Shown here: positions 1 to 10,251 of the stretch, in pieces
Layout of the letters: each line of letters opens with the position of its first letter
Position numbering within the stretch: the first letter of the stretch is position 1
NCBI GenBank assembly: GCA_045605025.1
Contig: JAZUPE010000084.1
Coordinates: 7,773 to 71,772 of the forward strand
From: SIG598 sp045605025
Lineage (GTDB): Bacteria; Bacillota; Clostridia; Oscillospirales; Acutalibacteraceae
Length of the DNA stretch: 64,000 nucleotides
Direction of reading: 5' to 3'
Translations under genes and position numbers: made by a program
The notes under the pieces: generated by a model
Seen by the model: the letters and a program-made list of their open reading frames with translations, nothing else
Database searches by the model: none
Told to the model about the DNA's origin: nothing

Positions 1-3000
1 CCACTCTTCGCCTGGGGGAATCTGATAAGCTGTGCGGCATCGGCGTTGAACAGGACACCGTCAATGTCGCAATAGCTGCCGTTGCCCTCGGCGACATTGA
101 TAGCCTCCATCGAATCGCTCGCAAACGCGTCTTTACCGATAGTGGTCACGCTGGACGGAATGTTGACTACCGCCAGATTATCACATGCGGCAAAGGCTTC
201 CTCGCCAATGCTGATTACGCCCTCCGGCACAGCTACTTCCTGCAGATTCCCGCACGCGCGGAAAGCGCCTTCTCCAATGGAGGTCACACTGTCAGGAATC
301 ACCACTCCGGACAGAGCTTTGCTTTCAAAAGCATAATCGGCAATAGAAGTCACGCCGTCGGGAACGATATATTCATCATATATCTGGTACACCACTTCGC
401 AAAGCACTGTTCCATCCTTGCTGAACAGCACTCCGTCCGAAAGAGTATAGTGGTCGTTGCCCTTGGCAACAGTAACGTAACCCAGATTGCTGCACCCTCT
501 GAATATGCGCGAACCGATGCTTGTAACGGTCGAGGGAATATTAATCTGGCTGAGCACAGAACAGTAACTGAACGCATTACTGTCAATAGTGGTTACGCCC
601 TCGGGAAGACTGATTGATGCCAGTGATTCGCAGGCAAAGAACGCTTCACTGCCGATGCGTTTAACGCTTGACGGAATTTTCACATCAGTCAGTTTGATGA
701 AGCCGGCAAACGCGCAGTCACCGATTGCGGTAACTCCGTCACAAATGATTACTTTGCTGATCGTGTCAGCTTTATCCTGCCACGGTGCGATATAGACCGG
801 ATAGGCAACGGTCCGGGCGTTGTCATAATCGCCTATGGCGCCTGTACCGCTGATGTACAGGGTTCCGTTTCCATTGATAATGTAGTAAACATCCGGAGCA
901 AACTTCTGCGGGAAGTGAACGTCGGCGTATTCGAGTATGTCATTGTCTGCTCCGATCTCTATACGGTTCCACTCGTCCTCCGTGCCAATGAAATATATAT
1001 CCTTGAGCGTGCGCAGACCATCTACGCCTTCTATCGGACCGGCAACATTGTTTCCGGCGAAGGAGCCGAACGCGCTGTCCTCAATGACGGTGACGGTGTT
1101 CGGAATTGTGATTTTCCCGAGAACGCTGCAGTTCACAAAGGCTTCCTTGCCGATGCTCGTTACGCCGGCAGGTATCTCAAGGCCTTCGAGCTCGTAGCAG
1201 CAATAGAACATTCTTTCGCCGATTCGCGTGATTCCTTCCGGAAGCACGATGCTTTTGAGACTGGCGCAGGAATCAAAGGCGAATTCGCCGATTTCCTTCA
1301 CACTGTCAGAAATATGAATCGCTTCAATCTTTCTGGCCGCTCTGAATGCGCTGTCACCGATCCGCTCGACAAAATCGGGAACATAATATTTTTCGTTGTA
1401 TCTGCCGGCCGGATAGGTTATCAGCTCTTTCCAGTCATCACTGAACAGTACACCATCCCTGCTGTCGTAAAAATAGTTTCTTGTGTCAACAAATATATCC
1501 GTCAATCTGCCGTTGTTAAGGAACGCAGTATCAGAAATATGTTTTACGCTTGCGGGAATATCGACAGAGCTGAAGTAATTGCAGCCGGAACGATCAAAGA
1601 ACGCACGGTCACCAATAGTTGTGACACCATCGCTGATTATGAGCTGGTCTATTCTCTGACCGAACCAGGGAGCATACCGCTCCTCGTTCCAGTCGTACAT
1701 GCTTCCCTGTCCGGAGATGGTAAGCACTCCGTCAACAAGGCTCCAGGTAAGGTTCTTACCGCACTCATAATCTGCCACGATATCATCAGCAAAGTGAATG
1801 GTGGCGCCGGTGAGGCATTCGTTGCCTTCAGCGATCTCAATCTTATTCCACTCCTCCCCGGTGCCGGTGAAATAAACATCGATCAGCCCTCCACAGCCGC
1901 TGAACGCCCACCCGTTGATGTTGGTCAGGGTGCCGGGAAGGGTGATCTCTGTCAGCGAAGAGCATGCAACAAACGCCATATTGTCAATGGTGGTTACGCC
2001 CTCGGGAAGAGAAACTTTTTCAAGCGTGTCGTTGTAAGCGAACGCACCTGACATAATGACTTCCACTCCGCCCGGAATAGCGTATTCCTGCAGCCTTGCC
2101 CAGTGTGTATGCAGTTCTGTCTTCTGCTTGTTGAACAGCGAGCCGGAAATGCTGGTATAGTATTCATTGTCCGGATCAACGATCAATGCAGTAAGCGAAT
2201 CGCAATCTTCGAACGCATAAATCGCGATCTCTGCAACACTGGCAGAAACGAAAATCTCTGTAAGCTGCGAGCAGTTGCTAAAGGCACCGTAGTTTATTTC
2301 GTAAATCCCGTCGGGAACTGAATATTTGCCCGTCTTTTTTTCCGGGCACTTAATAAGGCTTGAATTATCGCTGTCTATCAGCACACCTTCAACACTGCTG
2401 TACTTTGCATTCTCTTCCGCAACATTTATCGCGGTAAGCGCCGCGCAATGATCGAATGCTTCAGACTCGATCGTGCTCACGCTGGCAGGAATATTGATTT
2501 CCGTCAGCGACCGGCAGCCCTCAAAAGCGCAGAAGCCGATACGGGTCACGCCGTCGGGAATGATAATTTCTGTGAGTTTGCCGCAATCCATGAAAGCACC
2601 GTCACCGATGCTGGTTACTCCTTCACGGATTACGACTTTTTTGATTTCATCAGCCCGTTCAAGCCAGGGCGCATCAACGTGAGAATCCCAGTTGAAATGA
2701 CTGTAGTAATCTTCCATTTCTCCGTAACAACTGATGGTAAGCGTTCCGTCCTCGCTGATATCCCATGTAGATTTGACGCCATCATCCGGAGACGAGTTGT
2801 AGTGGACATTCGCACTGGCAAGACATTCGTTGCCGCCAGCGATGATGATGTTGTTCCATTCTTCCTCAGAACCGGCGTAAAGAACATCCTTGAGGGAATC
2901 GCAGAAGGCAAAAGCATCGCTGTCGATTTCGGTCACGCCTGCAGGAATGAACACTACACTCATTGAGTCGCAGCGGTAGAATGCATATCTGCCGATTTTG

Positions 3001-6000
3001 GTCACGCCTGCAGGAATGCTGACTCCGGTAAGCTCGCGGCAGCTGCAGAAGGCATAATCGGCAATCGCGGTCACGCTCTCGGGAATGGCGTATTTTCCTT
3101 CCTTATTGTAGAAACACTCATAGAGAGTGGTCATATCCTTGCTGAACAGCACATTGTCCACAACAGTAAAGCTGTTGTTTCCTACCAGAACAGAATAACC
3201 GTACATCGACCAGCAGCCGTTAAATACCTGCGCGCCGATGCTTGTAACGCTTGTGGGAATGTCTACACTCGTAAGCGAAGTACAGGAAACAAACGCGCCA
3301 TCGCCAATGCTGGTCAATCCGTCAGGAAGCGGCACTGTGGTCAGCGAAGTGCAGGAAAAGAAAGCCTGCGCGCCGATTCTGGTAACGCCGACAGGGATCC
3401 AGATGCTTTCCAGTTCGAAGAATCCCGCGAACGCGCAGTCTCCGATACTGGTAATTCCTTCGTCGATAACGACAGTGACAACGTCATTGCTTAAAGCCTT
3501 CCACGGAGCGATACTCTCCGGATTCTCCGAAGTCAGCGGGTTTTCGTAGTTCGGCATATTGCCGGTTCCGCTGATGATAAGAACGCCGTATTCGTTGACA
3601 GTCCATGTCAGGTCGGTCGCGTCGCCGACGGTATGGTTGAAGCGGATGTCCGCTTCGGTGAGACATTGGTTATATTCGTCGATGACGATATTGTTCCAGT
3701 TTCCTTCGGAACCGGAATAGTATACCGTTTCAAGAGCCGTACAATCATCGAAGGCACCCTCGCCGACAGCAGTCACGCTGTCCGGAATGTAGACTCCGGT
3801 AAGATTATCGCACTCGTAAAACGCATACTCATCAACCGTTGTCACGCTTTCCGGAATCACATATTCGCCGGTTATCGTCTGCGGTACACGGATGATTACA
3901 GTGGCATTCCTGTCGAACAGAACGCCATCGCGGCTTGAATAGCTGTTGTTGCCCGCGGCCACTTCAATACCGGTAAGCGGTGTACAGCCCACGAACGCAC
4001 CGCTGCCGATATGCGTAACGCTTGCAGGAATATATACGCTGGTAAGGGGGCAGAACAGGAACGCGTCGCTGCCGATGGAGGTCACACTGTCAGGCAGAGT
4101 AATACTGGACAGGCCGGCACCGTTGAACGCATCGTCTCCGATGGATTCCACGCTGCCGGGAATGACAATGCCGGTCAGGTGCTCACAGCCTCTGAACGCA
4201 CTGTCGCCGATAGACGTCACGCTGTCCGGGATAGCAACATCACTCAGGGCAAAGCACGTTAAGAACGTGCATCTGGCAATAGAGGTCACGCCGTCAGGTA
4301 TGGAAATGCTCTTCAGAGCATAGCAGCCAAAGAAAGCATATTCACCGATTTCCTCAACACTGTCGGGAATGGAAATTCCGGGCAGCGAGGTGCAGCCGGC
4401 GAACGCGCTGTCGCCGATGGAAGTCACACTGTCGGGAACAGTGACAAAAAGCAGCTCGGAAAGACCGGCGAACGCGTAGTCGCCGATCCGTGTCACGCCG
4501 TCACTTATGACGACTTTTCTGATGCCGGAATTATGCTCCGACCACGGAGCAACGTTCTCGCCGTAATAAGCCTCCTCGAAGTCAGGAATGTCACCGGTAC
4601 CGCTGATGATCAGGGTGCCGTTCTCGTCCAGAGACCAGACAAGCTTATCTCCCAGCTCTCCGGAGCTGGCAACCACTCTGTGGCCGTAAGTAATGCTTTC
4701 GGCATTGTTAAGTTCCCACTGATCCTCAATGCCGTCGATATTTGCCCAGTCTTCTTCGCTGCCGGAGTACCTGACCTCCTTGATCGCGGCGCAGTCAGCA
4801 AACGCCCACTGGCCGATGGATGTCACGCTGTCGGGAATCACGACCGATTCAAGACCGGTACAGCCGCAGAAAGTTCCGTCACCGATGTCGGTCACGCCGC
4901 CCTTGAGCACAACGCTCTTAAGGCTGGTGCAGTCGGCAAACGCCCAGTGACCGATACTGTCAACGGTCAGCGGAACGACAATTTCAGTAATGCCGGCGCA
5001 GCGGACAAAGGCGCTTTCGCCGATTTTTCTGAGCCCGTCGGGCAGATTTACGCTGGTGATGGAGGTTCCCTCAAAGGCACCTTCATCGATGACCTCGAGA
5101 CCCTTTCCAAAGGTCACCGAGGTAAGGGTTTCGCAATCCTGGAACACCCACTTGCCGATAGTAACAAGGCTGTCGGGGAATACAAGCGTCTTTACAGGAT
5201 CTCCCTTGAAGGCGCAATCGCCAATGGTTTTCAGGCCCGCAGGCAGGTCAAGGCTGCTGATATTGCATTCCTCAAAGGCACCCTCGTCGATCAGCTCAAG
5301 ATTCTGTCCGAAGGTCACCGACGTAAGAGTTCCGCAGCCTGCGAACGCCCACTTGCCGATAGTAACAAGGCTGTCTGGGAACACAAGGCTCTCCACAGGA
5401 ACACCGCTGAAGGCACTTTCGTCGATCAGCTCAAGGCCGCTGCCAAAGGTTACGGAACCGAGAGCTTCGCAGCCTGCGAATGCCCACCTGCCGATGGTTT
5501 TAACACTGTCGGGAATATCGATCGACTCAATGCCGCCGCATCCGCTGAAAGCTCCTTCGCCAATGCCGGTTACGCCGTTCCCGATCTCAACGCTTTCAAG
5601 ACCGGTACAGTCGGCAAACGCCCAGTTGCCGACGTTTTCAACCGTCTGCGGAATGACAAGTTCAGTAATGCCGGCGCAGCGGGCAAAGGCACTCTCGCCG
5701 ATCACTCTGAGCCCGTCGGGCAGATTTATGCCGGTGATGGATGTTCCCTCAAAGGAGCCTTCTTCAATTACCTCAAGGTTTTTTCCAAAGGTCACCGAGG
5801 CAAGGGCTTCGCAATTCTGGAACGCCCACTTGTCAATTATCTTCACACTGTCGGGTATAGCAATGCTGACCAGCGCTTTACATCCGCTAAAAGCGCTGGA
5901 CCCGATGGTTTCTATTCCGTTTTTGAAAGTTACAGATTCAATGTTCGGACACTCGAAAAAGGCGCCATCGTTCAGGGTCCTCATTCCGCTTCCGAAGGAT

Positions 6001-9000
6001 ACCGAGGTAAGCTGGCTGCAGCCGTTGAACGCCCAGCCGCCGATTTCAATCAGGCTGTCGGGGAATTCTACGGTTCTGATTCCCGTGCAGCTCATTGCGC
6101 CATCTTCTATGTATTCAAGACCGCTGCCCATATCAATTTCGGAAAGGGCTGCGCAGTTGTAGAAGGCACTCGTTCCGATGGTCTTCAGGCTGTCGGGCAG
6201 CTCGATGCTCTCAAGCGCAGCGCAGCCGGCAAAGGCTCTGTAACCGATCCAGTTCAGCCCTTCATTGAGCACGACCTCGGTCACGCCGGCAAGACCGTCA
6301 AAGGCTCTGTCGCCAATGTCGGTAACGCCCTCGCCAATAATAATCTTCGTGATCGAGGAACTGAATCCCGACCACGGAGTCTCTCCGGGTATTGAAAAAC
6401 CGGGAATCGCTCCGCTGCCGCTGATTATCAGCGTGCCGCCGTCCACAGTCCATCTCACGTCGCCGACATCGCCAGAAGAAACGCTGTCGGACTGAGAATA
6501 ATGGATATTCGCGCGGGCGAGAACCTCGTTGCCGCTGGCAAAGGAAATCTTGCTCCAATCCTCCGCGGTGCCGTCATAGAATACGTCTGTCAGCGCCTCA
6601 CAATCATAGAACGCGTTGCTTCCGATGCCAACAACACCTGCAGGAATGTACACTTCGGTCAGCGAAGCGCAGCCGCAGAAGGTGCTGTCAGCGATACTGG
6701 TAATATCCTGAGGGAGGACGATATCGGTCAGCGAAACGCAGTAACTGAACGCACTGTCAGCAATAACGGTCACGCTTTCGGGAATGTCTATACCGGTCAG
6801 CGAATGGCAGCCGTAGAAAGCCAGACTGCCGATTTCTTCCACTCCATCCGGAATGCTTACGTCTGTGAGCGAATCACAGGATGTAAACAGATACTCGCCT
6901 ATACTGGTAATGCCTGAGGGGATAGTGATGCTTCTGAGAGACTGACATCCGACGAACGCTGTATCACCTATCTCCGCAACGCTGTCCGGAAGGTTGATTT
7001 CCGTCAATGACCGGCACGCAGCAAACGCTCCGTTTTCGATCCGTTCAAGACCTTCGGGAAGAATAATGGCAGTCAGCAGGCTGCATCCACCGAAGGCCAC
7101 CGGTTCGATACTGGTCACGCTGTCGGGAACGGTGTATTCACCGGCCTTTGTAATAAGGCAGTCCTCGAGCGCTGTGATGTCCTTGTTGAACAGCACACCG
7201 TCGATATAGGTATATCTGCTGTTGTTCTCGTCAAAATCAACGTCAGTCAGAGACGTACATTCCTCAAAGGGCTTGTCCCCGACGCTGGATACCGCAGCGG
7301 GAATGTTGATGTCGGTCAGCCGTTCACAGCCGAAGAACGAGCCACTGCCTATGCTGGTCACGGTGTCAGCAACAATCACTTCAGCCAGCTGCACGCAGCC
7401 GACAAACGCGTTGTCGCCGATGGATGTCACGCCGTCTTCAATGACCACCTTGGTGATGCTTTCCGCATGCACCAGCCACGGAGCGGTGAACACCACGTAA
7501 TCATAATTCATCTGGTTCTCGTAGTCATCCATCGCGCCGGTGCCGCTGATGGTAAGGACACCGTCGTCCATTGACCATGTCAGTTTTCCGGCAATTCCGG
7601 AAGTAACAGAATCGTCGGGAGGAGTAATGTCGCCGGGAGAGGTGACATCACCGGGAGAGGTAACGTCGCCGGGAGAGGTGACGTCGCCGGACTGGGCAAA
7701 ATGCACGGCAGCGCCGGTGAGAGCGTCATTTCCCTCGTTGACGGCAATGGCGTTCCACTCCTCTTCGGTGCCGGAATAATAGACGTTTTCCAGATCCTCG
7801 CAATACATGAAGGCATAGCTGCCGACTTCAGTAACGCTGGCAGGAATTGTAACCTCTGTCATGGCGCGGCAGCAGAAGAACGCATTCTCCCCGATAGCAG
7901 TCACGCCCTCGGGAATGATCACGCCGGACATCCGGTCGCAGTAATAGAACGCGCTGTCAGCAATCGAAGTCACGCCGGCGGGAATGGTGTATTCACCCTC
8001 CAGCGGTCTGGGATATCTGACGAGTTCCGTAGCGTCTTTGTTGAACAGCACTCCGTTAATTCCGGAATACGCGCTGTTTTCTTCGTCAACAACAAATCCG
8101 GAAATGCCGCTGCAGCCTTCAAACGCTGTCTTGTCAATGCTGATAACGCCGGCAGGAATGGTGATTCCCGTCAGCGAGGTGCATTCTGCGAACGCATAGC
8201 TGCCGATTTCGGTCACTCCGGCGGGAATTGTAATCTCGCTCAGTGCGTAGCAGCTGGCAAAGGTATTATCTCCGATACGGGTAATACTATCGGGCAAGTC
8301 AAGTTCTGTCAGCGAGCTGCAGTAATTGAACGCTCCGTTGCCGATTTCCGTCACGCCGTCAGGAATATTCAGTCCGGTCAGCGAATAGCAGCCGGAAAAC
8401 GCGCTCTCGCCGATATATGTAAGGTTGTCGGGAAGTTCGATGCGTTCCAGCGCACCGCAGCAGTCAAATACATAATCCCATATTTTAGTCACGCCATCGG
8501 GTACAGTGAACTGCGTCAGACCGCTGCAGCCGCCGAAAGCAAAGCCCCAGATGTCGGTGACACTTTCGGGGAGAACCAGTTCAGTCAGAGCGCTGCAGCT
8601 GGAAAACGCGCTGGCACCTATGGACGTAACGCTGTCGGGGATTTCAATGCTGTCCAGCAGACTGCATTCGCTGAACGCAAAGTGTCCGATGCTGCTGACA
8701 CCATCGGGAATGGAATATCCGCCTTCTCTCGCCATGGGATATCTCACAATTTCCGTAGTGTCTTTGCTGAACAGAACGCCGTCGACAGCGGTATATACGG
8801 TGTTTTCCTCAGCAACAGCAAATCCGGTAATGCCGCTGCAGTTGGTGAAGGCTCCGCCGTCAACGGCGGTAACCCCGGCTGAAACGGTCATTTCCGTCAG
8901 CGAGGAACAGCCATCAAAAGCAGCGGATTCAATCTGCTCCACGCTGTCAGACAAAACGATTTCCGTCAGCGAGCCGCAACCTACGAACGCGCCGAAGCCG

Positions 9001-9527
9001 ATAACGGTTACGCCGTCGGCAACAGTATACTTTCCGCCCTTTGTAACAGGGCACTTGATGAGCTTTGTGCCGTCCTTGCTGAACAGCACGCCGTCAACGC
9101 TGGAATAATGCTGATTGGCTTCGGAGACGTTAATGCTGTCAACGCCTCCGAAGATGTTGTTTAAGATATTATTCTCGGCCTCAACGTCCGTTACGTCCGC
9201 GCCGATGAATATCTTATCAAATTCAGCCAAGTGGTCACTCCACGGCACTTCCGCGTAGTAAAGAATATCCGGAAATTCACCGCTGCCGCTGAAGGACAGA
9301 GTCCGGCTGTCGTCAATCAACCATGTCAGATCGCCGAATTCACCTGAAGCGACTGTTCCCGCGGATTGCGAAACCACGCTCTTGTTCCCGTCTTCCACGG
9401 CCGGCATAGCCACCGCAAGCATTGAGCCGTAAGAACTCCAGACAATGCAGAACGTCATTGCTGTCGCTATTATTTTCTTCCATCCGGAACGAGGACGGTC
9501 AGATTCATTGTAATTCCTCTGGAACAT
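1..9527 (-). CDS. Giant BspA-type LRR_5 secreted surface protein (C-terminus beyond window)
   Basis: The frame opens at an ATG at 9525-9527 and stays open to the left edge (about 3,175 codons visible), so the C-terminus and any wall anchor are not seen. Residues 1-17 are polar and basic, followed by a hydrophobic stretch (about 19-42, IIATAMTFCIVWSSYGSMLA) that looks like a signal peptide. The rest is an almost unbroken array of about 23-residue LRR_5/BspA repeats of the form 'LTxIxIPdsVTsIGdyAFxGC'. At least eight interspersed modules of the type LTWxxDDxGTLxISGTG start near 9330, 7590, 6470, 4640, 3620, 2760, 1740 and 870. At least ten 'VDGVLFSKDGTKLI' modules occur. A (GDVTSP)n linker lies near 7615-7695. 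BspA-like proteins are typically adhesins or surface binding proteins; an adhesion role here is inference. A GGAGATAAC ribosome binding site precedes the ATG. The family is certain, the ligand unknown. Confidence 0.93.
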   Translation of the reverse strand, partial: MFQRNYNESDRPRSGWKKIIATAMTFCIVWSSYGSMLAVAMPAVEDGNKSVVSQSAGTVASGEFGDLTWLIDDSRTLSFSGSGEFPDILYYAEVPWSDHLAEFDKIFIGADVTDVEAENNILNNIFGGVDSINVSEANQHYSSVDGVLFSKDGTKLIKCPVTKGGKYTVADGVTVIGFGAFVGCGSLTEIVLSDSVEQIESAAFDGCSSLTEMTVSAGVTAVDGGAFTNCSGITGFAVAEENTVYTAVDGVLFSKDTTEIVRYPMAREGGYSIPDGVSSIGHFAFSECSLLDSIEIPDSVTSIGASAFSSCSALTELVLPESVTDIWGFAFGGCSGLTQFTVPDGVTKIWDYVFDCCGALERIELPDNLTYIGESAFSGCYSLTGLNIPDGVTEIGNGAFNYCSSLTELDLPDSITRIGDNTFASCYALSEITIPAGVTEIGSYAFAECTSLTGITIPAGVISIDKTAFEGCSGISGFVVDEENSAYSGINGVLFNKDATELVRYPRPLEGEYTIPAGVTSIADSAFYYCDRMSGVIIPEGVTAIGENAFFCCRAMTEVTIPASVTEVGSYAFMYCEDLENVYYSGTEEEWNAIAVNEGNDALTGAAVHFAQSGDVTSPGDVTSPGDVTSPGDITPPDDSVTSGIAGKLTWSMDDGVLTISGTGAMDDYENQMNYDYVVFTAPWLVHAESITKVVIEDGVTSIGDNAFVGCVQLAEVIVADTVTSIGSGSFFGCERLTDINIPAAVSSVGDKPFEECTSLTDVDFDENNSRYTYIDGVLFNKDITALEDCLITKAGEYTVPDSVTSIEPVAFGGCSLLTAIILPEGLERIENGAFAACRSLTEINLPDSVAEIGDTAFVGCQSLRSITIPSGITSIGEYLFTSCDSLTDVSIPDGVEEIGSLAFYGCHSLTGIDIPESVTVIADSAFSYCVSLTDIVLPQDITSIADSTFCGCASLTEVYIPAGVVGIGSNAFYDCEALTDVFYDGTAEDWSKISFASGNEVLARANIHYSQSDSVSSGDVGDVRWTVDGGTLIISGSGAIPGFSIPGETPWSGFSSSITKIIIGEGVTDIGDRAFDGLAGVTEVVLNEGLNWIGYRAFAGCAALESIELPDSLKTIGTSAFYNCAALSEIDMGSGLEYIEDGAMSCTGIRTVEFPDSLIEIGGWAFNGCSQLTSVSFGSGMRTLNDGAFFECPNIESVTFKNGIETIGSSAFSGCKALVSIAIPDSVKIIDKWAFQNCEALASVTFGKNLEVIEEGSFEGTSITGINLPDGLRVIGESAFARCAGITELVIPQTVENVGNWAFADCTGLESVEIGNGVTGIGEGAFSGCGGIESIDIPDSVKTIGRWAFAGCEALGSVTFGSGLELIDESAFSGVPVESLVFPDSLVTIGKWAFAGCGTLTSVTFGQNLELIDEGAFEECNISSLDLPAGLKTIGDCAFKGDPVKTLVFPDSLVTIGKWVFQDCETLTSVTFGKGLEVIDEGAFEGTSITSVNLPDGLRKIGESAFVRCAGITEIVVPLTVDSIGHWAFADCTSLKSVVLKGGVTDIGDGTFCGCTGLESVVIPDSVTSIGQWAFADCAAIKEVRYSGSEEDWANIDGIEDQWELNNAESITYGHRVVASSGELGDKLVWSLDENGTLIISGTGDIPDFEEAYYGENVAPWSEHNSGIRKVVISDGVTRIGDYAFAGLSELLFVTVPDSVTSIGDSAFAGCTSLPGISIPDSVEEIGEYAFFGCYALKSISIPDGVTSIARCTFLTCFALSDVAIPDSVTSIGDSAFRGCEHLTGIVIPGSVESIGDDAFNGAGLSSITLPDSVTSIGSDAFLFCPLTSVYIPASVTHIGSGAFVGCTPLTGIEVAAGNNSYSSRDGVLFDRNATVIIRVPQTITGEYVIPESVTTVDEYAFYECDNLTGVYIPDSVTAVGEGAFDDCTALETVYYSGSEGNWNNIVIDEYNQCLTEADIRFNHTVGDATDLTWTVNEYGVLIISGTGNMPNYENPLTSENPESIAPWKALSNDVVTVVIDEGITSIGDCAFAGFFELESIWIPVGVTRIGAQAFFSCTSLTTVPLPDGLTSIGDGAFVSCTSLTSVDIPTSVTSIGAQVFNGCWSMYGYSVLVGNNSFTVVDNVLFSKDMTTLYECFYNKEGKYAIPESVTAIADYAFCSCRELTGVSIPAGVTKIGRYAFYRCDSMSVVFIPAGVTEIDSDAFAFCDSLKDVLYAGSEEEWNNIIIAGGNECLASANVHYNSSPDDGVKSTWDISEDGTLTISCYGEMEDYYSHFNWDSHVDAPWLERADEIKKVVIREGVTSIGDGAFMDCGKLTEIIIPDGVTRIGFCAFEGCRSLTEINIPASVSTIESEAFDHCAALTAINVAEENAKYSSVEGVLIDSDNSSLIKCPEKKTGKYSVPDGIYEINYGAFSNCSQLTEIFVSASVAEIAIYAFEDCDSLTALIVDPDNEYYTSISGSLFNKQKTELHTHWARLQEYAIPGGVEVIMSGAFAYNDTLEKVSLPEGVTTIDNMAFVACSSLTEITLPGTLTNINGWAFSGCGGLIDVYFTGTGEEWNKIEIAEGNECLTGATIHFADDIVADYECGKNLTWSLVDGVLTISGQGSMYDWNEERYAPWFGQRIDQLIISDGVTTIGDRAFFDRSGCNYFSSVDIPASVKHISDTAFLNNGRLTDIFVDTRNYFYDSRDGVLFSDDWKELITYPAGRYNEKYYVPDFVERIGDSAFRAARKIEAIHISDSVKEIGEFAFDSCASLKSIVLPEGITRIGERMFYCCYELEGLEIPAGVTSIGKEAFVNCSVLGKITIPNTVTVIEDSAFGSFAGNNVAGPIEGVDGLRTLKDIYFIGTEDEWNRIEIGADNDILEYADVHFPQKFAPDVYYIINGNGTLYISGTGAIGDYDNARTVAYPVYIAPWQDKADTISKVIICDGVTAIGDCAFAGFIKLTDVKIPSSVKRIGSEAFFACESLASISLPEGVTTIDSNAFSYCSVLSQINIPSTVTSIGSRIFRGCSNLGYVTVAKGNDHYTLSDGVLFSKDGTVLCEVVYQIYDEYIVPDGVTSIADYAFESKALSGVVIPDSVTSIGEGAFRACGNLQEVAVPEGVISIGEEAFAACDNLAVVNIPSSVTTIGKDAFASDSMEAINVAEGNGSYCDIDGVLFNADAAQLIRFPQAKS
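4983..5840 (-). repeat. Internal segmental duplications in the LRR gene
   Basis: The sequence starting at 4983 (ttcagtaatgccggcgcagc) recurs at 5661 with high identity for about 170 bp, giving a 678-bp (226-residue) offset. A shorter repeat with a 201-bp (67-residue, about three LRR units) offset links 5100-5190 to 5300-5390. Both offsets are multiples of three and preserve the frame, indicating recent in-frame expansion of the repeat array. Confidence 0.8.
7617..7690 (-). repeat. Minisatellite encoding a (GDVTSP)n linker
   Basis: An 18-bp unit (ccgggagaggtgacgtcg and variants) is repeated about four times in tandem inside the LRR gene. It encodes GDVTSP/GDITPP repeats, which form a proline-rich flexible linker immediately before an LTWSMDDGVLTISGTG module. 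Confidence 0.85.
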
Positions 9528-9696
9528 AATTGTTATCTCCTTCAGATGAATTGGTTATCTTTATCTCCGGCAGGCAACGGTCTTTCCGAAAACGTTTCAT
9601 TATCCTCAGCGTATGTCCATCGGAAACACAGCCCGGCATTAACTGATATAAATTCCTTATATAATATCCTTATATAATATATATAGAACCAGCATA

Positions 9697-9725
9697 ACGA
9701 TATCACCATTTGCATAATTTGTCAA
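9697..9725 (-). promoter_or_regulatory. Candidate sigma-A promoter of the LRR gene
   Basis: On the minus strand a perfect -35 TTGACA (9720-9725) is followed after 17 nt by TATCGT (9697-9702), a weak -10. It lies about 170 nt upstream of the start codon in AT-rich DNA. Palindrome-like sequences GGAAATGTTTCC (near 9748) and CGAAAACGTTTCAT (near 9587) flank it. Confidence 0.45.
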
Positions 9726-10251
9726 TTGCCGCCAGCAAATAATTTGGAAATGTTTCCGAATCATTGACAGTATCAATTTTCACAGACCCCCTTCTCAAGT
9801 GTCATCACCGAAAAAGAGGGCGGGTGGCTGAGATTAGTGTTCCGGAGACAGAATTACAGTTTTCCTCTTGCTGTTGACTGGCTTATTTGATTATGACATA
9901 ATATCATTAATCATGCGTCGGTGATCCGTGCCAATGCTTCTCCGGTCGTTGTACAGATGACCTGATCTGACAACATACAAAGCCAAACAGGCGGCATTTT
10001 TCTTCCAGGCCGATCTGCGCAGCAAATGCCTCTCTTTGATAGTTCTTTCTGCCGTGATAATCCGCCCGGACAGAGCCGGCATCGGGTGTTTTTCTGCCGC
10101 GATGAAGTCATTTCCGGATCAGTTGCCATAGGTTGTCTCCGGCGCGGACGACATCTTCCTGTTTTTCAGCCGTAACGGCCTGTCGACGATGCCGTAATTT
10201 AATTCTACTCTTATTTCTACTCTTATTTCAGATCTTTGGAGTGACACAATT
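9726..10251. other. Intergenic region upstream of uxuB, no gene seen
   Basis: Apart from a plus-strand TTGACT (9875-9880) followed about 17 nt later by a -10-like hexamer beginning CATA, and a short tandem repeat (tctactcttatt twice, about 10203-10226) just upstream of the uxuB ribosome binding site, I see no convincing gene. If that promoter is used, uxuB has a leader of more than 300 nt. Confidence 0.4.

Noticed and set aside
4533..6395. A 620-codon plus-strand frame opposite the LRR gene
   Set aside because: Periodic shadow of the repeat array; the minus strand shows LRR_5 consensus throughout.
7617..7690. Phase-variable tract in the LRR gene
   Set aside because: The unit is 18 bp, a multiple of three, so copy-number change would alter linker length, not the frame.
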